Part shown: positions 1 through 13,843 of the stretch, piece by piece
Numbering within the stretch: the stretch's first letter is position 1
Layout of the letters: every line of letters begins with the position of its first letter
Origin: Perlucidibaca piscinae DSM 21586
Lineage (GTDB): Bacteria; Pseudomonadota; Gammaproteobacteria; Pseudomonadales; Moraxellaceae
Length of the DNA: 64,000 nucleotides
Assembly: GCF_000420045.1 (NCBI RefSeq)
Contig: NZ_ATUE01000005.1
Location: forward strand, 434,001-498,000
Direction of reading: 5' to 3'
The notes under the pieces: generated by a model
Seen by the model: the letters and a program-made list of their open reading frames with translations, nothing else
The model's database searches: none
Told to the model about the DNA's origin: nothing
Position numbers and translations under genes: made by a program

Positions 1-1479
<1,479 letters not shown>

Positions 1480-1480
<1 letters not shown>

Positions 1481-2133
1481 TGGCCGGTCCGCGTCTGTCT
1501 CCGAACTGGCCGGCCCAGGCCGAGGCGCGTCTGCGCGAGGGCCTCGCCGCCATGCAGATGACCCTGTCCGAGGTCACCATCACGGCGCTCATGCAGTACC
1601 TGGCGGCACTGGTGAAGTGGAACCAGGCCTTCAATCTGACCGCGATCCGCGATCCGCTTCAAATGGTCGACAAGCACCTGCTCGACAGCCTCAGCCTGCT
1701 GCCGGAGCTGGGGCAGGGCAGTGTGCTCGATGTCGGTACCGGTGCCGGTCTGCCCGGCTTCATCATCGCCCTGGTGCACCCCGAGCTGGCGGTCAGCCTG
1801 CTCGACTCCAATGGCAAGAAGACGCGCTTTCTCAAGCAGGTGGCGGCCGAACTCAAGGTCACCAATGTCACCGTCATCACCGGTCGCTGCGAGGAGCAGC
1901 AGGGCAGTCATGCGCAGATTGTCAGCCGCGCCTTTGCCAGTCTCGCCGACATGGTGGCGGGCACCGAGCATCTGCTGGCCCCTGACGGACGCTGGCTGGC
2001 CATGAAGGGTCATGTGCCGGACGATGAAATAGCCGCCTTGCCGGCGCACGTGGCACTCGAAAAGACCCCTGCATTGCGGGTACCCTTTGCAGCGGATGCC
2101 CGCCACCTCGTGGTTCTGCGGCCCGCGCACTAA
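1480..2133 (+). CDS. rsmG: 16S rRNA (guanine527-N7)-methyltransferase RsmG
   Basis: RsmG (GidB) methylates N7 of G527 in 16S rRNA using S-adenosylmethionine. The 217-residue product has the class I methyltransferase SAM-binding motif VLDVGTGAGLPG at about residues 83-94, preceded by the family signature NLTAIRDP near residue 50. The start overlaps the mnmG stop, and no good ribosome-binding site is visible, so it is probably translated by coupling. Length agrees with the family (about 205-215). Loss of RsmG gives low-level streptomycin resistance in several bacteria, which is family knowledge and not visible here. Confidence 0.96.
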
Positions 2134-2168
2134 TGCTTCACAGGCTGCGGCCTGACGTCGAGGAATTC

Positions 2169-2936
2169 ATGGACAAGATTTTTGCGGTCGCCAACCAGAA
2201 GGGCGGCGTCGGCAAGACCACGACCAGCGTCAACCTGGCAGCGTCGCTGGCGGCCACGCGTCGTCGCGTGCTGCTCATCGATCTGGACCCGCAGGGCAAT
2301 GCCACCACCGGCTCCGGCGTCGCCAAGAACGAGCTCGACCTGACCGTGTATGACGTGATGCTCGGCGACAGCCCGGCTGCCGACGTGATCGTCAGCGTGG
2401 CGGGCGGCTACGATCTGCTGCCGGCCAACGGCGACCTCACCGCGGCCGAAGTCGAGCTGCTCGACGCGCCGCACAAGGAGCAGCGCCTCAAGCAGGCCCT
2501 GGAGCCGGTGGCCGCGAAGTACGATGCCATCGTCATCGACTGTGCGCCGTCGCTGAGCATGCTGACCCTGAACGGTCTCGTTGCTGCCGACGGCGTCATC
2601 ATTCCCATGCAGTGTGAATACTTCGCGCTCGAGGGGCTGGCGGCACTGACCCAGACCATCGAGCGGGTCGCCGAGACCGTCAACCCGCGTCTGCACATCG
2701 CCGGCATCCTGCGCACCATGTTCGATCCGCGCAACACCCTGGCCAACGATGTCTCCAGCGAGCTGATCAGCCATTTCGGCGACCAGGTGCTGAACACCAT
2801 CGTGCCGCGCAACGTGCGCCTGGCCGAGGCGCCGGCGCATGGCCTTCCGGCCCTGCAGTACGACAAGCATTCACGCGGCGCCATGGCTTACCTGGCGCTG
2901 GCCTCCGAGCTGTTGCGCCGCCAGAAGCGACGCTGA
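2169..2936 (+). CDS. parA: Chromosome-partitioning ATPase ParA (Soj family)
   Basis: ParA is a deviant Walker ATPase that coats the nucleoid and, with ParB bound at parS, segregates the origin region. The deviant Walker A motif KGGVGKTT lies at residues 11-18, and the Walker B-like DLDPQGN follows. Twelve more in-frame codons exist upstream (from 2133), but the ATG at 2169 has a GAGG ribosome-binding sequence and gives the usual 255-residue length starting MDKIFAVANQKGG, so I chose it. The gene is followed by parB 13 bases on. Position next to mnmG-rsmG, near the origin, is standard for gammaproteobacteria other than enterics. Confidence 0.97.
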   Translation: MDKIFAVANQKGGVGKTTTSVNLAASLAATRRRVLLIDLDPQGNATTGSGVAKNELDLTVYDVMLGDSPAADVIVSVAGGYDLLPANGDLTAAEVELLDAPHKEQRLKQALEPVAAKYDAIVIDCAPSLSMLTLNGLVAADGVIIPMQCEYFALEGLAALTQTIERVAETVNPRLHIAGILRTMFDPRNTLANDVSSELISHFGDQVLNTIVPRNVRLAEAPAHGLPALQYDKHSRGAMAYLALASELLRRQKRR

Positions 2937-2949
2937 GGATCAGGCAATC

Positions 2950-3861
2950 ATGAGCGACAACAACGCGGCCCGTGCAGCGGCCACCAAGAAGCGCGGACTC
3001 GGCGGCGGACGCGGTCTCGATGCCCTGCTCGGTACCGTGCGCAAGGTGCAGGAAGAAGTCACGGCGGTGGCGTCCGGCCACAAGCCGGAAGGCGAGTTGC
3101 GCCAGCTGCCGGTGGAGTGGCTGGAGCGGGGCCGCTACCAGCCGCGCCGCGACATGGATCCGGAGTCGCTGCAGGAGCTGGCTGACTCGATCCGTGCCCA
3201 GGGCATCCTGCAGCCCATCGTGGTGCGTGCGCTCGGCCCGGAACGTTTCGAGATCATTGCCGGCGAGCGCCGCTGGCGTGCCGCCCAGCTGGTGCCGCTG
3301 GCCTCGGTGCCGGCCCTGGTACGTGATTTCAGCGACGAAGCCGCGATCGCGCTGGCGCTGATCGAGAACATCCAGCGCGAGGATCTGAATCCGCTGGAAG
3401 AGGCGATTGCCATGCAGCGCTTCGCCGACGAATTCAAGCTCACTCATCAGCAGGTGGCAGACGCGGTCGGCAAGTCGCGTGCCGGTGTCACCAACCTGCT
3501 GCGCCTGCTGGCGCTGCATGACGAGGTCAAGCGTTCGCTGGAGCATGGCGATCTCGACATGGGTCATGCCCGTGCCCTGCTGGCACTGCCGCTGGCGCAA
3601 CAGGCGGTGATCGCCCGCCAGGTCATCGACAAGGGGCTGTCGGTGCGCCAGACCGAGGCACTGGTGCGCAGCAGCCTGAACGCCAAGCCGGCGCCGGCAG
3701 TGGTGCGACTGGATCCGAACGTGCGCCGCCTGCAGGACGATCTCTCCGAGCGTCTCGGCGCGGCGGTGCAGATCGATGCCCAGGCCAGCGGCAAGGGACG
3801 CGTGATCATTTCCTACAATTCGCTGGATGAGCTGGACGGCATCGTCGAGCACATTCGCTGA
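2950..3861 (+). CDS. parB: Chromosome-partitioning protein ParB (Spo0J family)
   Basis: ParB is the CTP-dependent clamp that loads at parS and spreads, acting with ParA. The 303-residue product has the N-terminal ParA-contacting stretch rich in basic and glycine residues (KKRGLGGGRGLDALLG, about 14-29), the CTP-binding ParB/Srx region with GERRWRA near residue 106, a helix-turn-helix around residues 160-200 (VADAVGKSRAGVTNLLRLL), and a C-terminal dimerisation domain. The start at 2950 follows GAGG with suitable spacing; an open frame continues upstream inside parA but is not plausible protein. No parS 16-mer was found in this window, so the sites lie elsewhere. Confidence 0.97.
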   Translation: MSDNNAARAAATKKRGLGGGRGLDALLGTVRKVQEEVTAVASGHKPEGELRQLPVEWLERGRYQPRRDMDPESLQELADSIRAQGILQPIVVRALGPERFEIIAGERRWRAAQLVPLASVPALVRDFSDEAAIALALIENIQREDLNPLEEAIAMQRFADEFKLTHQQVADAVGKSRAGVTNLLRLLALHDEVKRSLEHGDLDMGHARALLALPLAQQAVIARQVIDKGLSVRQTEALVRSSLNAKPAPAVVRLDPNVRRLQDDLSERLGAAVQIDAQASGKGRVIISYNSLDELDGIVEHIR

Positions 3862-3863
3862 GC

Positions 3864-4496
3864 ATGATCATGACCCGATCGTGGCGGCACGTCGCTGCTC
3901 TGCTGCTGTGTCTGTTTCCGCTCGCGGCGTGGAGCGATGGCTGGGCGCTGCGCAAGTCCGATGGCGAACGTGAAATCCGCGTCTACCAGCGCGACAGCCG
4001 TGAGCGTGCCTACGATGACATCTATGCCGTCACCGTGATGCCTGGCAGCGTCCGTCAGGTCGAAGCCGTGCTGGCCGACATTCCGGCCATGCCGCAATGG
4101 GTGCCCAGGGTGGCGCAGGCCAAGGTGCTGCGCAGTCAGGGTGATCAGGTCTGGACCTACATGCAATACGTCCTGCCATACCCGTTCCGCGCCCGTGATG
4201 CGGTGGTGATGTCGGAGCGCAGCGAGCACAAGGGCGTGGTCACCATCCGCTCGCAGGCGGTCAAGGGGCTGGTCCGGCCGCATCCGGACCGGGTCCGCCT
4301 CAGTCGCGTGCAAAGCACCTGGAAGATCACCCCGCTGCCTGACGGCCGTGTTCGCGTCGAGCTCTGGGGCATCGCGGTGCCGGGCGGTCTGATACCGGCC
4401 ATGGCCTACAATTTCAATCTCGCCGATGACGGCGTGCAGACCATGCGGCAGCTCAGACGCATGGCCTTGCGCAGCAAATATCAAGATGAGCGGTAG
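3864..4496 (+). CDS. START-domain lipid-binding-type protein, probably exported
   Basis: The 210-residue product begins with a short basic segment and a hydrophobic stretch ending near WSDG (about residues 8-24), which looks like a Sec signal peptide. The rest resembles the START/polyketide-cyclase fold: it has the typical order of strands around YQRDSRERAYDDIYAVTVM, then a central PQWVP and a C-terminal amphipathic helix. START domains bind a hydrophobic ligand in a cavity; the ligand here is unknown. A second ATG at 3870 is an alternative start. The gene begins two bases after the parB stop and so could be cotranscribed with parAB. Family assignment rests on recognition by eye, and function is open. 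Confidence 0.7.
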   Translation: MIMTRSWRHVAALLLCLFPLAAWSDGWALRKSDGEREIRVYQRDSRERAYDDIYAVTVMPGSVRQVEAVLADIPAMPQWVPRVAQAKVLRSQGDQVWTYMQYVLPYPFRARDAVVMSERSEHKGVVTIRSQAVKGLVRPHPDRVRLSRVQSTWKITPLPDGRVRVELWGIAVPGGLIPAMAYNFNLADDGVQTMRQLRRMALRSKYQDER

Positions 4497-4506
4497 CCGC
4501 AAGGGC

Positions 4507-4530
4507 CTCGCCACAAGATCTTGTGGTGAG
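4507..4530. promoter_or_regulatory. 24-base near-perfect palindrome upstream of the atp promoter
   Basis: Bases 4511-4526 read CCACAAGATCTTGTGG, a perfect 16-base palindrome, and the symmetry extends to 4507 and 4530 with one G-T pair. It lies 11 bases after the stop at 4496 and about 30 bases before the atp -35 box. No T-run follows, so a rho-independent terminator is unlikely. It could be an operator for a dimeric regulator or part of a transcription end. No known motif was recognised. Confidence 0.45.
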
Positions 4531-4560
4531 CAATCCGGGGGCCTCGGAACCTGATGCAGG

Positions 4561-4589
4561 TTGCCCTTTGACCGCCGCCAACCTATAAT
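4561..4589 (+). promoter_or_regulatory. Sigma-70-type promoter of the ATP synthase operon
   Basis: A consensus -10 hexamer TATAAT lies at 4584-4589 and a TTGCCC -35 element at 4561-4566, with a 17-base spacer. Transcription would start near 4596, leaving a leader of about 60 bases before atpI. This is the only clear promoter in front of the nine atp genes. Confidence 0.75.
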
Positions 4590-4654
4590 CCGCGCGCTTT
4601 CACAGGCATTGTATCGAGCACCAGACCGGTGCCGCGACCGACGCTGGAACGGCA

Positions 4655-5053
4655 ATGACGCAAAGCAGACCGCAACCGCTGGTGGACACCAACCCAGCAT
4701 TGACCCAGTTGCGGTGGCAGGTGCGTCTGCTGGTCATCGCCACGGTGATGACGCTGTTGTTCGCCAGTCGCGAGGCCGGGCTTTCACTGCTCGCCGGTGC
4801 CGGAATTGCCGTGATCGGCCAGACCTATTTCGTCTGGCGTGCATTTCGTCATGCCGGTGCAATCTCTGCGAAGCAGATTGTGCAAGGATTTTATCGGGGT
4901 GAGGCAGGCAAGTTCATGCTGACTGCCGCACTCTTTGCCACCGTCTTCCTGGCCTTTGATGCCGTGAAGCCGGGCTGGCTGTTCACCGGTTTCATTTTGG
5001 AGCAGCTGGTCGCCTGGATTGTCCCCTTGACGATGCGCGCGACACAGCAATGA
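4655..5053 (+). CDS. atpI: ATP synthase accessory protein AtpI
   Basis: AtpI is a small inner-membrane protein that helps assemble the c-ring and has been linked to magnesium handling; it is usually the first and least conserved gene of proteobacterial atp operons. The 132-residue product has four hydrophobic segments (about residues 24-40, 44-62, 80-98 and 103-124), which fits the family. The start ATG at 4655 has only a weak ribosome-binding sequence, in keeping with the low expression normally seen for atpI. The gene ends 13 bases before atpB. Confidence 0.88.
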   Translation: MTQSRPQPLVDTNPALTQLRWQVRLLVIATVMTLLFASREAGLSLLAGAGIAVIGQTYFVWRAFRHAGAISAKQIVQGFYRGEAGKFMLTAALFATVFLAFDAVKPGWLFTGFILEQLVAWIVPLTMRATQQ

Positions 5054-5060
5054 CGGGTAG

Positions 5061-6203
<1,143 letters not shown>

Positions 6204-6276
6204 TCGCTCGACACGAACGATCTGTCGCGGGCCCTGAACAGGGCCCGCTGAATGTAACCGGACAAGAGGTGATAGC

Positions 6277-6750
6277 GTGAACATCAACTTCACAATGGTA
6301 GGCCAGGCCATCGCGTTCGCGATCTTCACCTGGTTCTGCATGAAGTTCGTGTGGCCGCCGGTCATGGCTGCTCTGGCAGAACGCCAGAAGAAGATTGCCG
6401 ATGGCCTCAATGCTGCCGACAAGGCCAAGCAGGATCTGGAAGCTGCGCACGCGCAGGTTGCCCAGGAACTGCAGGCTGCCAAGCAGCAGGCTGCCGCACT
6501 GATCGAACAGGCCAACCGCCGTGCCGGTCAGGTTGCTGAAGAGGTCAAGGCCCAAGCTTCGGCCGAAGCCGAGCGCATCCTGACCCAGGCCCGCGCCGAC
6601 ATCGAGCAGGAAATTGCCGGTGCCCGCGATGCCCTGCGTCTGCAGGTTGCTGCCCTGGCCGTTGCCGGTGCCGAGAAGATCCTGCAAGCCGAGATCGATG
6701 CTGCCAAGCACGCCGGCATGCTGAATCAACTGGCCACCGAGCTCAAATAA
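6277..6750 (+). CDS. atpF: F1Fo ATP synthase subunit b
   Basis: Subunit b dimerises to form the peripheral stalk. The 157-residue product has one N-terminal membrane helix (about residues 5-26, with the conserved WPPV at its end) followed by a long alanine-, glutamate- and glutamine-rich helix typical of the right-handed coiled coil. The start is GTG at 6277, behind AGAGG; no ATG fits. The length matches the usual 156 residues. It lies between atpE and atpH in the standard order. Confidence 0.97.
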   Translation: MNINFTMVGQAIAFAIFTWFCMKFVWPPVMAALAERQKKIADGLNAADKAKQDLEAAHAQVAQELQAAKQQAAALIEQANRRAGQVAEEVKAQASAEAERILTQARADIEQEIAGARDALRLQVAALAVAGAEKILQAEIDAAKHAGMLNQLATELK

Positions 6751-6768
6751 GAGGCCAACGGGACAGTC

Positions 6769-7305
6769 ATGGCTGAATTAACCACAGTGGCGAGACCCTA
6801 TGCCAAGGCAGCTTTCGAGCATGCCCAGGCCAACGGTCAGCTGGCTGCCTGGTCGTCCATGCTGGCGCTTGCCGCCGCCGTGGTCGATGATGCGGCCTTC
6901 AAGCAATACATCGCGCGTCCCACGCTGAGCGGCGAGCAGCAGGCTGACGCCGTGCTCAAGGTTTGCGGCGACCAGTTCGATGCTGCCGGTCGCAATTTCA
7001 TCTGCAACCTGGCTGCGAACAAGCGACTGGGGGCCCTGTCGGCCATCAGCAGCCTGTACGAGGCACAGCGTGCTGCTGCAGAAGGTGCGGTGGACGTTTC
7101 GGTGACCACGGCGTTTGCCCTGGATGACGCGCAGACCGCGTCGCTCGCCGAGACCCTGACCCGCAAGCTGTCGCGCCAGGTGAATGTCACCAGCAGCGTC
7201 GATGCCAGCCTGATTGGCGGCGCCGTCATCCGTGCCGGCGATACGGTCATCGATGCCTCCGTGCGCGGCAAGCTCGGCAAGCTTCGCACTACCCTGACTA
7301 CTTGA
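6769..7305 (+). CDS. atpH: F1Fo ATP synthase subunit delta
   Basis: Subunit delta joins the peripheral stalk to the top of the F1 head. The 178-residue product has the family start [14 protein letters not shown] (residues 6-19), an all-helical N-terminal domain, and the C-terminal signature that ends with [20 protein letters not shown]. It starts 18 bases after atpF and ends 25 bases before atpA. Confidence 0.97.
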   Translation: MAELTTVARPYAKAAFEHAQANGQLAAWSSMLALAAAVVDDAAFKQYIARPTLSGEQQADAVLKVCGDQFDAAGRNFICNLAANKRLGALSAISSLYEAQRAAAEGAVDVSVTTAFALDDAQTASLAETLTRKLSRQVNVTSSVDASLIGGAVIRAGDTVIDASVRGKLGKLRTTLTT

Positions 7306-7330
7306 TATTTCCTTCGAGGAAGAGAGCATC

Positions 7331-8875
<1,545 letters not shown>

Positions 8876-8937
8876 CCCCGAGACAGCCCGGACAGTGCGT
8901 CCGGGCTGTTCCGTCAGAGCAATGATTTGGTGAGGCT

Positions 8938-9807
8938 ATGGCCAGCTTAAAAGAAATTCGCAGCAAGGTTGCGAGCATCAAGAGCACGCAGAAGATCACG
9001 AAAGCGATGCAGCTTGTTGCCGCCTCCAAGATGCGCAAGGCCCAGGAGCGCATGGCGGCCGGCAAGCCCTATGCGCAGAAGATCCGTCAGGTGGTGGCTC
9101 ACGTGGCGCATGCCACGTCCGAGTACCAGCACCCGTACCTGACGGAGCGTCCGGTCAAGCGCGTCGGCTACATCGTCGTGTCGTCCGACCGCGGCCTCTG
9201 CGGCGGCCTGAACATCAACCTGTTCAAGCGTGTCGTGATGTCCGTGCGTGACTACCAGGCCCAGGGTGTCGAGACCGAGCTCTGCCTGATCGGCACCAAG
9301 GCGACGACCTTCTTCAAGAACGTCGGCGGCAAGGTGGTGGCGGCCAAGACCCATCTCGGTGACCAGCCGTCGCTGGAAGCCCTGATCGGCGCCATCACGG
9401 TGATGCTGCAGCACTACGATGAAGGCAAGATCGACCGCCTGTACCTGGTGTCGAACGAGTTCGTCAACACCATGACCCAGAAGCCGACGCTGCAGCAGCT
9501 GCTGCCGCTGTCCAGTGAGGGCGATGGCGGTCTCGGCGAGCGCAACTACAACTGGGACTACCTGTACGAACCGGAAGCCAAGCCGCTGCTCGACAGCCTG
9601 CTTGTCCGCTTCATCGAGTCGCAGGTCTACCAGGGCGTGGTCGAGAACGTCGCCTGCGAAATGGCTGCCCGCATGGTCGCCATGAAGGCCGCCACCGATA
9701 ACGCCGGTGAACTGATCCGCAGTCTGCAGCTCGTGTACAACAAGCTGCGTCAGGCCGCGATCACGCAAGAAATTTCGGAAATCGTCGGTGGTGCGGCGGC
9801 TGTCTAA
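8938..9807 (+). CDS. atpG: F1Fo ATP synthase subunit gamma
   Basis: Subunit gamma is the central rotor shaft. The 289-residue product has the conserved N-terminal helix ([20 protein letters not shown], about 6-25) and the C-terminal helix ([20 protein letters not shown]) that form its antiparallel coiled coil. Between them is the Rossmann-like globular domain with [11 protein letters not shown]. Start and length match the family; GGTGAGG precedes the ATG. Confidence 0.98.
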   Translation: MASLKEIRSKVASIKSTQKITKAMQLVAASKMRKAQERMAAGKPYAQKIRQVVAHVAHATSEYQHPYLTERPVKRVGYIVVSSDRGLCGGLNINLFKRVVMSVRDYQAQGVETELCLIGTKATTFFKNVGGKVVAAKTHLGDQPSLEALIGAITVMLQHYDEGKIDRLYLVSNEFVNTMTQKPTLQQLLPLSSEGDGGLGERNYNWDYLYEPEAKPLLDSLLVRFIESQVYQGVVENVACEMAARMVAMKAATDNAGELIRSLQLVYNKLRQAAITQEISEIVGGAAAV

Positions 9808-9839
9808 GCCGGCGTGCCATCCCAGAATTGACAGTTTGA

Positions 9840-11249
<1,410 letters not shown>

Positions 11250-11277
11250 GCGATCCTTGACGAGCCAGGAGTAGGAC

Positions 11278-11706
11278 ATGACGAACACGATCCATTGCGA
11301 CATCGTCAGCGCCAAGGAGTCGATCTACGGCGGTCGCGCTCGCATGGTGATCGCGCACGGTCAGCTCGGCGACCTCGGCATCACGCCGGGTCACGCGCCG
11401 CTGCTGACCCAGCTGGCACCGGGCCCGATCCGTATCCTGCTGGAAGACGGCGAGGAGCTGCTGTACTACGTGTCGGGCGGTGTGCTGGAAGTGCAGCCCA
11501 CCATCGTCACCGTGCTCGCCGATACCGCTGTGCGTGCGGCCGATGTGAACGAAGCCGCTGCGCTGGAGGCCCGCAAGGCCGCCACCGAGGCCCTGGCCAA
11601 CCAGAAGAGCGAGATGGACACGTCCGCCGCCCTGGCTGTGCTGGCCGAGACCGCAGCCCAGCTGCGTACGCTGCAGGCTCACAAGAACCGTGCCGGTCGC
11701 GGCTGA
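11278..11706 (+). CDS. atpC: F1Fo ATP synthase subunit epsilon
   Basis: Subunit epsilon sits at the foot of the rotor and inhibits ATP hydrolysis. The 142-residue product has the N-terminal beta-sandwich with the conserved LGITPGHAPLLTQL and the C-terminal two-helix arm rich in alanine (about 88-140). It is the last gene of the operon and is followed 20 bases on by a clear terminator. Confidence 0.97.
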   Translation: MTNTIHCDIVSAKESIYGGRARMVIAHGQLGDLGITPGHAPLLTQLAPGPIRILLEDGEELLYYVSGGVLEVQPTIVTVLADTAVRAADVNEAAALEARKAATEALANQKSEMDTSAALAVLAETAAQLRTLQAHKNRAGRG

Positions 11707-11725
11707 GCCGTTCCGGTCGTGAAAC

Positions 11726-11750
11726 AAGGGCAGCTTCGGCTGCCCTTTTT
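11726..11750 (+). terminator. Rho-independent terminator of the atp operon
   Basis: A nine-base-pair stem, AAGGGCAGC against GCTGCCCTT, closes a TTCG tetraloop (11735-11738) and is followed by five T residues. The stable UUCG loop and T-run make this a strong terminator directly after atpC. Confidence 0.93.
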
Positions 11751-11862
11751 CATGCGCTTCATTTGGTCGTTCAACGCCCTGTCACGCCTCGTCAGCGCCG
11801 TCAGGTCATGCTAAAAGAAACCTGTGACAACAACGCATGACGCGGCAGGGGACGGGGGCGGA

Positions 11863-12297
11863 ATGAAAACGGTTGCAGATATTCTGCGGAACAAGGGAGC
11901 CCAGGTCACACACGTGATCGGGCCGGATGCCACGGTGCTGGAAGCCATCTCGCTGATGGCTGACAAGGGCGTGGGCGCCCTGGTGGTGACCGAGGGCGAG
12001 AAGGTCGTCGGCATCGTCAGCGAACGCGACTACGCGCGCAAGGTGGTGCTGATGGAGCGCTCCTCCTACAATACCGCCGTGAGCGAGATCATGACGTCGA
12101 ACGTGATCACGGTAACTCCCGAGTTTCATCACCAGTCCTGCATGGAGCTGATGACCGAGAAGCGACTGCGCCACCTGCCGGTGCTCCAGCAGGGGCGTCT
12201 GATCGGCCTGATCTCGATCGGTGACCTGGTCAAGGAAATCATGTCCGCGCAGCAGGCGCAGATCAATCAGCTCGAACAGTACATCCGCGGCGAGTGA
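11863..12297 (+). CDS. Tandem CBS-domain protein
   Basis: The 144-residue product consists of two CBS motifs (about 10-65 and 77-135), with the typical VGALVVTEGEKVVGIVSERDYARKV-like end of the first and LRHLPVLQQGRLIGLISIGDLVK in the second. CBS pairs bind adenosine nucleotides and act as energy sensors; stand-alone ones of this type are common in proteobacteria and have no settled role. A GTG at 11824 is in frame, but the ATG at 11863 sits behind a GGGGGCGG stretch and gives the family's usual start MKTVADIL. It is monocistronic by position, between the atp terminator and glmU. Confidence 0.88.
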   Translation: MKTVADILRNKGAQVTHVIGPDATVLEAISLMADKGVGALVVTEGEKVVGIVSERDYARKVVLMERSSYNTAVSEIMTSNVITVTPEFHHQSCMELMTEKRLRHLPVLQQGRLIGLISIGDLVKEIMSAQQAQINQLEQYIRGE

Positions 12298-12370
12298 GCC
12301 GACAGCCGCCTTCCGTTGCCCGTCCTGACGCGATGGAAGGTGTCTCGTTGCCCGTCAGGCATCGTGTAAA

Positions 12371-12393
12371 CTGCCGGAAGTTTTTTCCGGCAG
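12371..12393 (+). promoter_or_regulatory. Hairpin reaching into the glmU ribosome-binding site
   Basis: CTGCCGGAA (12371-12379) and TTCCGGCAG (12385-12393) form a nine-base-pair stem around a GTTTT loop. The right arm ends inside the AGGA sequence (12392-12395) that serves the glmU ATG at 12401. No T-run follows, so it is not a normal terminator. It may limit translation of glmU. Confidence 0.45.
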
Positions 12394-12400
12394 GATCTCC

Positions 12401-13771
12401 ATGAGTCTTCAGGTCGTCATTCTGGCTGCGGGCAAGGGCACCCGCATGCGCTCCTCGCTGCCCAAGGTCATGCAACCCCTGGCCAGCCGTCCGCTGCTGG
12501 CCCATGTCATCGCGGCGGCTCGTCGCCTCGGTGCCGAACGTCCCATCGTGGTCTACGGGCATGGCGGTGACGTGGTGCAGCAGGCCTTTGCCGGCCAGGC
12601 CCTGGACTGGGTGCTGCAGGCCGAGCAGAAAGGCACCGGCCATGCCGTGCAGGTCGCGCTGCCGGTGCTGGCGCCAGCCGGACGCACCCTGATTCTCTAT
12701 GGCGACGTGCCTCTGATCTCGGTGGCCACCCTGCAGCGCCTGATTGACGCGGTGCCCGACGAGAACAGCCTGGGCCTGCTCACCGTGCATCTGCCCGACC
12801 CGAGCGGATACGGTCGCATCGTGCGTGATCACGGGCGCGTGGTGCGCATCGTCGAGCAGAAGGACGCCAGTGATTCCGAAAAGACCATCACCGAGTGCAA
12901 CACCGGCATTCTCTGCGTGCCCAACCGCCTGCTGCATGCCTGGCTGCCGGCGCTGAAGAACGAGAACGCGCAGGGCGAGTACTACCTTACCGACCTCATC
13001 GGCATGGCCACCAGTCACGGCGTGCCGGTCACGGCAGTGCACCCGGACACGGTCTGGGAGGTCGAAGGCGTCAACGACAAGCTGCAGCTGGCCACGCTGG
13101 AGCGGGTATGGCAGCGCCACCAGGCCGAGCAGCTGATGCGGGCCGGCGTCACCGTGCTGGACCCGGCCCGCCTCGACGTGCGTGGCGAGATCAGCCATGG
13201 CATGGACGTGCAGCTGGATGCCGGCGTCATTCTCGAGGGACGCGTGGTGCTGGGCGACAACGTGCGTGTCGGCGCCGGCTGCATCCTCAAGGATTGCGAG
13301 ATCGGCGCGGGCACCGAGATCAAGCCCTATTCGCTGGTCGACTCCGCGGTGGTCGGCGGCAATGCGCAGATTGGCCCCTTCGCGCGCCTGCGTCCCGGCT
13401 CGAAGCTGGCGGATGAGGTCCACATCGGCAACTTCGTCGAAACCAAGGCCACGGTCATGGGGGTCGGCGCCAAGGCCAACCACCTGGCCTATCTCGGCGA
13501 CAGCGAGATCGGCGCCCGCGTCAACATCGGCGCCGGCACCATCACCTGCAACTACGACGGTGCCAACAAGCACAAGACCGTGATCGGCGACGACGCCTTC
13601 ATTGGTACCAACAACTCGCTGGTGGCACCGGTCAGCATCGGTGCCGGCGCCACCACCGGTGCCGGCTCGACCATCAGCAAGGACGTGCCGGCCGGCGTGC
13701 TCGCGGTGGCGCGTGCCGTGCAGAAGGTGATCGAGGGCTGGCAACGCCCGCGCAAGACGCCCAAGGCCTGA
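12401..13771 (+). CDS. glmU: Bifunctional GlmU: glucosamine-1-phosphate acetyltransferase / N-acetylglucosamine-1-phosphate uridyltransferase
   Basis: GlmU makes UDP-GlcNAc, the precursor of peptidoglycan and lipid A, in two steps: acetylation of GlcN-1-P and uridylation of GlcNAc-1-P. The 456-residue product has the pyrophosphorylase loop LAAGKGTRM (about 8-16) and a Rossmann domain to about 230. A left-handed beta-helix of hexapeptide repeats follows, with the acetyltransferase signature [19 protein letters not shown] near 375-393. Length matches the family (456). glmS, which makes the upstream precursor, follows after 72 bases. Confidence 0.99.
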   Translation: MSLQVVILAAGKGTRMRSSLPKVMQPLASRPLLAHVIAAARRLGAERPIVVYGHGGDVVQQAFAGQALDWVLQAEQKGTGHAVQVALPVLAPAGRTLILYGDVPLISVATLQRLIDAVPDENSLGLLTVHLPDPSGYGRIVRDHGRVVRIVEQKDASDSEKTITECNTGILCVPNRLLHAWLPALKNENAQGEYYLTDLIGMATSHGVPVTAVHPDTVWEVEGVNDKLQLATLERVWQRHQAEQLMRAGVTVLDPARLDVRGEISHGMDVQLDAGVILEGRVVLGDNVRVGAGCILKDCEIGAGTEIKPYSLVDSAVVGGNAQIGPFARLRPGSKLADEVHIGNFVETKATVMGVGAKANHLAYLGDSEIGARVNIGAGTITCNYDGANKHKTVIGDDAFIGTNNSLVAPVSIGAGATTGAGSTISKDVPAGVLAVARAVQKVIEGWQRPRKTPKA

Positions 13772-13843
13772 GCCCGGCGTCATCAGCAATACCGTGACAG
13801 GCCACCTCTGGCCGGTCGCGACAGCAATCGAGGAGAGTGGGGC

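Noticed and set aside
2169..3861. Search for parS (TGTTTCACGTGAAACA or TGTTCCACGTGGAACA) in and around parAB
   Set aside because: No such 16-mer was found by eye here or elsewhere in the window; isolated CACGTG cores at 9104, 15599 and 26308 lack the flanks.
4568..4589. TTGACC at 4568-4573 as the -35 box for the atp promoter
   Set aside because: The spacer to TATAAT would be only ten bases; TTGCCC at 4561 gives the normal 17.
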